From: Streptomyces sp. NRRL F-5727
GTDB lineage: Bacteria; Actinomycetota; Actinomycetes; Streptomycetales; Streptomycetaceae
Assembly: GCF_000719555.1 (NCBI RefSeq)
Contig: NZ_JOGX01000044.1
Location: 1-64,000 of the forward strand
DNA: 64,000 bases
Direction: 5' to 3'
The position numbers and the translations under genes are program-made. Under the pieces are notes generated by a model. It saw only the letters and a program-made list of their open reading frames with translations. It made no database searches and was not told the DNA's origin. Shown one piece after another: positions 59,608-64,000 of the stretch (positions are counted from its first letter, which is position 1; the number at the start of each line of letters is the position of its first letter).

Positions 59608-60717
59608 TCAGAGGGGCGGCACCGGACGGGCGGCCCCGCAGGACGCCCGTACCCGCAGCCGGGGCAGCAGGCTCACGTGCCGGCTCGCCGCGTCCTCGTC
59701 CGCACCCCCGGCCAGCCGCTCCACCAGCAGTTCCGTGGCGTGCCTGCCCACCTGCCGCTTGGGCGGGGCGACCGCCGTCAGCGGGATGTCGGCCAGCGCG
59801 GCGACCTCGTCGTCGTACGCGATGAGGGCCAGGTCCTCCGGGACCCGCACGCCGAGCGGGGCGAGCCGCTGCACGATCTCGATCGCGTCCACGTCGTTGT
59901 GGACCAGGGCCGCGCTCGCGCGCCCCGAGCGGACCTCCTCGTACAGCGCCCGCACCGCCCGCTCGAACCCCTCCGGATCCGCCTCGGCCGGTACGGAGTC
60001 GATCACCGGCCGGGGCTCCTCCCGGCCCAGCACGGTCAGCGCCTCCGCGTACCCGGCCCGCACCGCGAGCGCGGTCGGCGAGTCCCCGCGGGCCACGAGC
60101 AGCGGGGTCGCGTGGCCGAGCCCGATCAGGTGGCGCAGGGCCAGCAGCACGCCGTGGGCGTGGTCCGAGGCGACCCGGTCGAGCCCGTCGAGCGGACTGC
60201 CCGGCTCGGCCCGCCGCTCCAGGAGCACGGCCGGCACCGGCAGCTCCGCCAGCCAGTCGCCGTACGCGAGCCGGTCCTCCGGCCCCCGCCAGCCCGGCGC
60301 CACCAGCACCCCCTCGGCACCGGCCGCGAGCAGCCCCTCGGTGCGGGCCCGGTCCTCCTCCGGGCGGTAGTCCGAGATCCGCAGCACCAGCCGCGCGCCG
60401 GCCCGGGCGGCCGCCTCGTGCGCGCCCCGGATGACCTCGGCGAAGTAGTACGTGGCGGAGGGCGCGAGCAGGCCGAGCACCAGGCCCTCGCCGGCGCCGG
60501 GCCCGGTCCGCTGGTCGCCCGGCGCGGCGGGGCGCGGCCAGGAGACCTGGCCGTGCACCCGGTCGAGCAGGCCCCGCGAGGCCAGCGCCTCCGCGTCGCG
60601 GCGGGCGGTGACGGGGGAGACCCCCAGGAGGCCGGCCAGCTCGGCGACGCGGACCGTGCCGCGCTCGCGCACCAGGTCCAGCAGTCGGGCGTGTCGTTCG
60701 GCGGCACTCTCGCGCAC
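59608..60717 (-). CDS. Transcriptional regulator, DeoR-type HTH with LacI-type effector domain
   Basis: A 369-residue protein. Residues 1-60: RHARLLDLVRERGTVRVAELAGLLGVSPVTARRDAEALASRGLLDRVHG, a DeoR-like winged HTH. Residues 80-360: periplasmic-binding-protein-like sensor (GLVLGLLAPSATYYFAEVIRGAHEAA, VASDHAHGVLLALRHLIGLGH, DEDLALIAYDDEVAALADIPLTAV). GTG start at 60717 after GGGGGAA. It most likely senses the sugar imported by the neighbouring ABC system and represses that operon and itself through GAATGATCGAA sites. Confidence 0.9.
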   Translation of the reverse strand: MRESAAERHARLLDLVRERGTVRVAELAGLLGVSPVTARRDAEALASRGLLDRVHGQVSWPRPAAPGDQRTGPGAGEGLVLGLLAPSATYYFAEVIRGAHEAAARAGARLVLRISDYRPEEDRARTEGLLAAGAEGVLVAPGWRGPEDRLAYGDWLAELPVPAVLLERRAEPGSPLDGLDRVASDHAHGVLLALRHLIGLGHATPLLVARGDSPTALAVRAGYAEALTVLGREEPRPVIDSVPAEADPEGFERAVRALYEEVRSGRASAALVHNDVDAIEIVQRLAPLGVRVPEDLALIAYDDEVAALADIPLTAVAPPKRQVGRHATELLVERLAGGADEDAASRHVSLLPRLRVRASCGAARPVPPL

Positions 60718-60762
60718 GTGCGGTTCCCCCTCGCGGTGTCGTGGTTCCCCGACCTTAGACCA

Positions 60763-60794
60763 GAATGATCGAACGGCGGGGGTTTCGATCATTC
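60763..60794. promoter_or_regulatory. Inverted operator upstream of the regulator
   Basis: GAATGATCGAA (60763-60773) and TTCGATCATTC (60784-60794) form a perfect 11-bp inverted repeat with a 10-bp spacer. The half-site equals 59550-59560. A CGATTCGATCG motif occurs near 60811. This is the best candidate binding site of the DeoR/LacI-like protein. Confidence 0.8.
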
Positions 60795-60830
60795 GCTCCG
60801 GAGCTCTTGACGATTCGATCGACGACGGGC

Positions 60831-61604
60831 CTACTGGGGGCCGTACTTGCGGCCCGCCTTCGACGACACCCCGCCGAGCAGCGCGCGCGGCGCCAGCTTC
60901 ACCACACCCATCAGGGCCTTGTAGCGCGGGTCCGGGATCGACAGGGTCTTCCCCCGCGCCAGGTCCGACAGGGCCGCCGCCACCAGCTTGTCGGCGTCGA
61001 GCCACATCCAGCCGGGGATGTTGTCCGTCCCCATCCCGGCCCGCTCGTGGAACTCGGTGCGCACGAAGCCGGGGCAGAGCGCCATCAGCCGCACCCCGCT
61101 GCCCGCGAGGTCCCGCGCCGCGCCCTGGGTGAACTGCACGACCCACGCCTTCGAGGCCCCGTAGGTGCCGCGCGGCACGAAAGCCGCCACCGAGGCCACG
61201 TTCACCACCCCGCCCCGCCCGCGGCCCTTCATCGCCGCGGCCGCGGCCGAGGTCAGCCGCAGCACCGCCTCGCAGTGCACGGTCAGCATCCGCAGCTCGT
61301 CGGCCATCGACACGTCGAGGAACCGGCCCTTGTTGCCGAAGCCCGCGTTGTTCACCAGCAGGTCGACCGGGCGGCGCGGGTCGGAGAGCCGGGCCTCGAC
61401 CGCGGCGATCCCCTCCTCGGAGGAGAGGTCGGCGGCGAGCACCTCGGCCTCCACGCCGTGCCGGTCGTGCAGCTCGGTCGCCTGCTCCCGAAGGCGCTTC
61501 AGGTCCCGCGCCACCAGGACGACGTCATGGCCGTCGGCCGCCAGCCGCCGCGCGAAGGCGGCTCCGATGCCGGCGGTGGCTCCCGTGATCAGTGCAGTGG
61601 TCAT
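60831..61604 (-). CDS. Short-chain dehydrogenase/reductase
   Basis: A 257-residue classical SDR: TGATAGIGAAFARRLA (cofactor Gly motif), LVNNAGFGNKG, VASVAAFVPRGTYGASKAW (Ser-Tyr-Lys catalytic set). The C-terminus is basic and similar to membrane-associated SDRs (KLAPRALLGGVSSKAGRKYG). TACGGT lies exactly 12 nt before the ATG, suggesting a leaderless mRNA. Substrate unknown. Confidence 0.92.
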   Translation of the reverse strand: MTTALITGATAGIGAAFARRLAADGHDVVLVARDLKRLREQATELHDRHGVEAEVLAADLSSEEGIAAVEARLSDPRRPVDLLVNNAGFGNKGRFLDVSMADELRMLTVHCEAVLRLTSAAAAAMKGRGRGGVVNVASVAAFVPRGTYGASKAWVVQFTQGAARDLAGSGVRLMALCPGFVRTEFHERAGMGTDNIPGWMWLDADKLVAAALSDLARGKTLSIPDPRYKALMGVVKLAPRALLGGVSSKAGRKYGPQ

Positions 61605-61712
61605 ACCGGAACCGTAGTGCCCGGAACCGACGCCCCGGCCCCTGTACCGCCCGGCCTCCGCGGCGGGCCCTGCCCCCTACGGCCCCCCGGCCCCCTCCGC
61701 ACGGCCCCGGCC

Positions 61713-62399
61713 TCAGGAGCCGTACTTCTCGACGTGCTCGCGGGCCAGCGCGAGGAGTCCGGACTCCATCCACTCGGCGGCCACCAGCGTCTCCGCCAGC
61801 CGCTCCCGCTCGGTGGTCGCCGCCCGGTGCAGGAAGGCGACCGTGACCCCGTGGTCCGGCCGGTGCACCACCGTGACCGGGTCGCCGGCCCGCACCTCGC
61901 CCGGCTCGATCACCCGCAGCAGCGCCCCCGGCGCGCCGGCCTGGGTGAACCGCTTCACCCAGCCCCTGGGGTCGAACCCCTGCTCCTCCAGGTGCCCCTG
62001 GAAGGTGCGGCAGGGGATCCGGCCGCCGGTGACCTCGACGACCACGGACCCGCCGATCCGCCAGCGCTCGCCGATCAGCGCCCCGTTCACGTCCAGGCCG
62101 TCCGTCGTCAGGTTCTCCCCGAAGGAGCCGTTCGGCAGCTCCCGGCCCAGCTCCCGCTCCCACCGGTCCAGGTCCTCGCGGGCGAAGGCGTACACCGCCC
62201 GGTCGGTGCCGCCGTGGTAGCGCAGGTCGCACACGGCGTCCCCGGCGACTCCGCTCGCCCCGACCCCGTTGGGCCCCGGCGACTCGATCCGTACGGGGCC
62301 GTCGACGGGGTGCTTGTCGATGCCCGTCCTCCCGGAGGCGGAGTCGGTGTAGGCGACGGGCTTCGCCCGGCCCGCGTTCACGCTCAGCAAGGTCGTCAT
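61713..62399 (-). CDS. MOSC domain protein (YiiM-like)
   Basis: A 228-residue protein with a MOSC core: DLRYHGGTDRAVYAFAREDL, NGSFGENLTTDGLDVNGALIGERW, and the conserved Cys in GGRIPCRTFQGHLEEQG. MOSC proteins handle molybdenum cofactor or sulfur chemistry; YiiM relatives detoxify N-hydroxylated bases. TACGCT is 12 nt before the ATG. It is divergent from a LysR regulator that may control it. Confidence 0.9.
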   Translation of the reverse strand: MTTLLSVNAGRAKPVAYTDSASGRTGIDKHPVDGPVRIESPGPNGVGASGVAGDAVCDLRYHGGTDRAVYAFAREDLDRWERELGRELPNGSFGENLTTDGLDVNGALIGERWRIGGSVVVEVTGGRIPCRTFQGHLEEQGFDPRGWVKRFTQAGAPGALLRVIEPGEVRAGDPVTVVHRPDHGVTVAFLHRAATTERERLAETLVAAEWMESGLLALAREHVEKYGS

Positions 62400-62440
62400 G
62401 AGGGCAGCGTAGGCGCGCGCGGCCCCGCCCCCGGATCTCA

Positions 62441-62460
62441 AAGATTCGAGCGAAGATTCG
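62441..62460. promoter_or_regulatory. Direct repeats between the MOSC and LysR genes
   Basis: AAGATTCG occurs at 62441-62448 and 62453-62460, 12 bp apart, between the divergent starts. The position fits an LTTR operator controlling both promoters. Confidence 0.45.
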
Positions 62461-62493
62461 CGCCCACATCCAAGCGTCGCTTATGCTCGACCC

Positions 62494-63393
62494 ATGATCG
62501 AGGCACGCCATCTCCGCGTCCTGCGGGCCGTCGCCGCCACCGGCTCCTTCTCCGCCGCCGCGCGCGAACTCGGCTGCACCCAGCCCGCCGTCAGCCAGCA
62601 GATGAAGGCCCTGGAGACCTCGGCCGGCACCCCGCTGCTCATCCGGACCGGCCGCGAGATGCGCCTCACCCAGGCCGGCGAGGTCCTCGTCCGGCACGCC
62701 GCCGGCATCCTCGCCGGACTCACCGCCGCCGAGGAGGAGGTCGCCGCCATCGCCGGGCTGCGGGCCGGCCGGGTCCGCCTGGTCTCCTTCCCCAGCGGCA
62801 GCTCCACCCTCGTCCCCACCGCGCTCGCCGCCCTGCGCGCCGCCCACCCCGGCACCCGGGTCTCCCTCGTCGAGGCCGAACCGCCGCGCTCCGTCGAGAT
62901 GCTCCGCGAGGGCGACTGCGACATCGCCCTCGCCTTCCGGTACGGGTCCGGCCAGACCGCCGGCGAATGGGACGACCTGGTGGTCCGCCCGCTGCTCACC
63001 GACCGGCTCGTCGGCCTGGTCCCCGAGGCGCACCCGCTCGCCGGCGCGGGCTCCGTCTCCATCGCCGAGCTCGCCGGGGACTCCTGGATCGCCGGCTGTC
63101 CGCGGTGCCGCCGGCAGCTCGTCGACGTCTGTGAGGAGGCCGGCTTCGCCCCGCGCATCGACTTCGCCACCGACGACTACCCGGCCGTGGTGGGGCTGGT
63201 CGGCGCGGGGCTCGGCGTGGCCGTCCTGCCGGAGCTGGCCATCGAGTCCGTACGGCCCAAGGGGGCGCGGACCGTCGCGGTCGAGCCGGCCGTGGAGCGG
63301 GAGATCGTGGCGCTGACCCTGCCGGACCTGGCCCAGGTTCCGGCGGTCGCGGCCACCCTCGACGAGCTGACCCGGGCCGCCACGCGCGCGTAG
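62494..63393 (+). CDS. LysR-family transcriptional regulator
   Basis: A 299-residue LTTR. Residues 1-60: HLRVLRAVAATGSFSAAARELGCTQPAVSQQMKALE, the winged HTH. Residues 90-295: effector domain (GRVRLVSFPSGSSTLVPTALAALRAAHPG, LVGLVPEAHPLAG, VGLVGAGLGVAVLPELA). TATGCT (62482-62487) is 12 nt before the ATG, so the mRNA is predicted to be leaderless. Its likely target is the divergent MOSC gene. Confidence 0.93.
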   Translation: MIEARHLRVLRAVAATGSFSAAARELGCTQPAVSQQMKALETSAGTPLLIRTGREMRLTQAGEVLVRHAAGILAGLTAAEEEVAAIAGLRAGRVRLVSFPSGSSTLVPTALAALRAAHPGTRVSLVEAEPPRSVEMLREGDCDIALAFRYGSGQTAGEWDDLVVRPLLTDRLVGLVPEAHPLAGAGSVSIAELAGDSWIAGCPRCRRQLVDVCEEAGFAPRIDFATDDYPAVVGLVGAGLGVAVLPELAIESVRPKGARTVAVEPAVEREIVALTLPDLAQVPAVAATLDELTRAATRA

Positions 63394-63396
63394 TCC

Positions 63397-63454
63397 GGGC
63401 CCGGGGCCACGCGCGCGTGGCGGCCGGGTCCACGGAGCCCTGGATCAGGGGCTC
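63397..63454. terminator. Terminators between LysR and whiD
   Basis: CCACGCGCGCGTGG (63407-63420), flanked by complementary GGCC runs, and GAGCCCTG-GAT-CAGGGGCTC (63435-63454, one bulged G). Either could terminate the two convergent genes. Confidence 0.6.
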
Positions 63455-63486
63455 GGCGGGGCCTCAGTGTGCGAGGAAACGTTCCT

Positions 63487-63861
63487 TCACGCGTGTTCCA
63501 CGGTCGATCGTCCGGCGGCCGACGCCGCCGTGGGCGCGGCCCGTCCGGCGATCGCCGTCGCCGGTGCCGCCGTGATCAGACGGTTGCGCGCGCGTCCCAT
63601 GAGTTCTTCGCGTTCGTCCTCGGTGAGGCCGCCCCATACGCCGTAGGGCTCCCGCACGGCGAGTGCGTGTGCCGCGCACTCCGCGCGGACCGGGCACCGC
63701 ATGCAGACCTCTTTCGCCGAGTTCTCACGCGCACTCCGTGCCGCGCCGCGCTCTCCCTCGGGGTGGAAGAACAGGGAGCTGTCGACCCCGCGGCAGGCCG
63801 CGAGCAGTTGCCAGTCCCACAGATCGGCGTTGGGTCCGGGAAGGCGGGAGAAATCTGCCAT
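63487..63861 (-). CDS. whiD: WhiB-family sporulation regulator WhiD
   Basis: A 124-residue Wbl protein starting MADFSRLPGPNADLWDWQLL, the sequence I recall for S. coelicolor WhiD. The four cluster cysteines are at 23, 53, 56 and 62 (AACRGVD; VCMRCPVRAEC), the published WhiD positions, followed by PYGVWGGLTEDERE. It binds a [4Fe-4S] cluster and is needed late in sporulation septation. ATG 63861 follows AAGGGGAC at 8 nt; an in-frame start at 63924 would add 21 residues. The Ala-rich C-terminus is longer than in S. coelicolor. Confidence 0.88.
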   Translation of the reverse strand: MADFSRLPGPNADLWDWQLLAACRGVDSSLFFHPEGERGAARSARENSAKEVCMRCPVRAECAAHALAVREPYGVWGGLTEDEREELMGRARNRLITAAPATAIAGRAAPTAASAAGRSTVEHA

Positions 63862-64000
63862 TGCGCTAGTCCCCTTGAAACCGTGTCGAAACGGGTTGGT
63901 GGGTGGGCGGGAAGTGGCTGTCACTCCGGGGTTCCTCGGGCCCCGGTCCGTCCGGATGTGTCCGACTACTGTCGAAGTAGATGTAAATATGACTCATTGC
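63862..64000. other. Upstream region of whiD, window end
   Basis: This region has lower GC than its surroundings and should hold the whiD promoter(s). A short inverted repeat, CTACT-N5-AGTAG, lies at 63966-63980. No gene is recognised; any neighbour lies beyond the window. Confidence 0.4.

Overview
The window is chromosomal DNA of a high-GC actinobacterium, almost certainly Streptomyces. The evidence is pervasive G/C at third codon positions, GTG starts, a WhiD protein, GroEL1 with a histidine-rich tail, two CIRCE elements before groES, Wbl regulators, an ECF42-type sigma factor with a DGPF partner, and the gene order str - S10 - spc - alpha - rplM/rpsI - glmM - glmS - acpS - alr - tsaE/B/D - groES/EL. 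The species cannot be fixed from the sequence. The first 12 bases match the end of the Tn5/Nextera mosaic end, so position 1 is probably a contig edge with residual adapter.

Layout. 13-2,940: an ATP-grasp-like gene, then a compact three-gene minus-strand operon (WhiB-like, Cys-rich zinc-ribbon-like, excisionase-like HTH) divergent from an XRE-type regulator across three phased palindromes. 3,076-7,734: the str operon (rpsL-rpsG-fusA-tuf) with a clear promoter and a long leader. 7,754-9,730: a lone secreted PIG-L-type deacetylase. 9,731-26,643: the S10, spc and alpha ribosomal operons run together (rpsJ to rplQ, with secY, adk, map, infA and rpoA), punctuated by internal hairpins. 26,670-31,580: truA, a membrane protein, an ABC-F ATPase and rplM-rpsI. 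31,652-43,847: cell-wall precursor and cofactor genes (glmM, coaA, glmS, acpS, nnr, L,D-transpeptidase, alr), tsaE, a small iron-box gene and a degenerate L,D-transpeptidase. 43,969-46,488: tsaB-rimI-tsaD for tRNA t6A synthesis. 46,544-52,221: two paralogous lipoprotein polysaccharide deacetylases bracketing a DGPF/ECF42 module, a large palindromic element, a 5'-truncated membrane gene and a methyltransferase. 52,323-54,605: groES-groEL1. 54,617-60,830: a carbohydrate ABC importer operon with a hydroxyacid dehydrogenase and its LacI/DeoR-like regulator, linked by a shared operator. 60,831-63,861: an SDR, a MOSC protein divergent from a LysR regulator, and whiD.

The region is mostly core housekeeping DNA: translation, protein export, envelope synthesis and tRNA modification. 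The least explained signals are regulatory: one 25-nt hairpin motif shared by the rpsL and rpsJ leaders; a series of genes whose -10 hexamer lies exactly 12-13 nt before the start codon (predicted leaderless mRNAs); an iron box on a 56-residue protein gene; an operator shared by the ABC operon and its regulator; and a palindromic repeat that appears to have removed the 5' end of a membrane-protein gene. No tRNA, rRNA, CRISPR array, intact IS element or prophage was seen.
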